Assembly: GCA_002393835.1 (NCBI GenBank)
Contig: DGTW01000371.1
Span: forward strand, 1 to 31,066
Length of the DNA: 31,066 nt
Origin: Treponema sp. UBA4326
GTDB lineage: Bacteria; Spirochaetota; Spirochaetia; Treponematales; Treponemataceae
Direction: 5' to 3'
Part shown: piece by piece, positions 30,660-31,066 of the stretch
Layout: each line of letters starts with the position of its first letter
How positions within the stretch are numbered: position 1 is the first letter of the stretch
Notes under the pieces: model-generated
Seen by the model: only the letters and a program-made list of their open reading frames with translations
Databases searched by the model: none
What the model was told of the DNA's origin: nothing
Made by a program: the position numbers and the translations under genes

Positions 30660-30998
30660 ATGTCCGTAAAAGAAACTTTTATAAAAAACTTGAAATATTT
30701 TAGAAAGCAAAGCGGGCTGACTCAGAATCAGCTGACGCTTGAAATTGATATGGGATTGGGGTACATCAACAGCGTTGAGCAGGGAATCTTTTTCCCTCAG
30801 CCAGATGTGATTGATTTGATTGCGAATGTGCTGAAAATCAGCCCGTCAAAACTCTTTGATGAAAACGCGAGTCCTCAAAATGTTCTTTCCAATTCTGATG
30901 AAAAGTTCGTTGATAAAATAGCGGACACTATTTTGGAAAAACTTCGCCCTGCCATTAAATCTGACATCAGTGCCGCGATAAAAGAAGTGGTGAGATAA
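30660..30998 (+). CDS. Xre/Cro-type helix-turn-helix regulator
   Basis: 112 aa. A Cro/C1-type helix-turn-helix covers residues about 6-66 (LKYFRKQSGLTQNQLTLEIDMGLGYINSVEQG, shown here in part by LTQNQL and YINSVE). The C-terminal part is helical (VDKIADTILEKLRPAIKSDI) and may dimerise. Divergent from the YccF unit, so it probably controls that unit or itself; this is inference. The start has no nearby ribosome binding site and AT-rich sequence directly before it. Confidence 0.85.
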   Translation: MSVKETFIKNLKYFRKQSGLTQNQLTLEIDMGLGYINSVEQGIFFPQPDVIDLIANVLKISPSKLFDENASPQNVLSNSDEKFVDKIADTILEKLRPAIKSDISAAIKEVVR

Positions 30999-31066
30999 AA
31001 AAAATAGGTTCTGCGTAGTAAACGTTATTGTAGAGAGGGACTGACCAATAAGTTCAAAAAGTGTCA
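30999..31066. other. Right edge of window, no feature identified
   Basis: After an A tract behind the Xre stop, the last 68 bases hold no open frame with a start signal. The final AAGTTCAAAAAGTGTCA could be the edge of a gene or repeat but cannot be judged here. Confidence 0.3.

Overview
The window looks like chromosome from a gut, rumen or oral Treponema-like spirochaete. The support is recognition plus gene content: several exported lipoproteins with a relaxed lipobox, beta-barrel-like exported proteins ending in aromatic residues, a class III fructose-bisphosphatase, a separate PyrI, a soluble MCP, and a moderately AT-rich composition that becomes more AT-rich after about 27 kb. No rRNA, tRNA, CRISPR array, prophage or complete insertion sequence was seen. 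The genus is an inference; no database was searched.

Layout. 1-5035: the 3' part of tex, then a divergent vitamin B6 pair (MocR/PdxR-type regulator and pyridoxal kinase) that sits inside the former 3' end of tex. A displaced tex tail (4822-4920), a second copy of a repeat and the probable original tex terminator lie beyond it. 5044-8997: a large lipoprotein and a beta-barrel-like protein as a two-gene unit. 9041-15176: fbp, pyrC, a DUF3737 protein, sstT and a pyrI without pyrB. 15309-20102: a heparinase II/III-type polysaccharide lyase, RNase HI, a lipoprotein, a repeat element and a small exported barrel-like protein. 20106-23476: a FIST sensor protein coupled to a cytoplasmic MCP, facing a protein with two cyclic-nucleotide-binding domains and a winged helix. 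23527-26084: a PHP phosphoesterase and murJ. 26105-27343: one intact PIN-domain toxin-antitoxin pair and one decayed pair. 27345-30485: a leftward four-gene unit (YccF, DUF805 with zinc finger, exported coiled-coil protein, small P-loop protein), with an Xre-type regulator divergent from it at 30660.

How the genes work together. fbp, pyrC and pyrI serve central carbon and pyrimidine metabolism. pdxR and pdxK form a B6 salvage switch. FIST, MCP and the double-CNB protein are signalling genes. murJ serves peptidoglycan synthesis. The most informative structural features are the scar of the pdxR-pdxK insertion into tex, a recurring arrangement in which a -10 box lies only 6-10 nt before the start codon with no ribosome binding site (seven genes), the FIST+MCP split receptor, and the truncated second PIN toxin.
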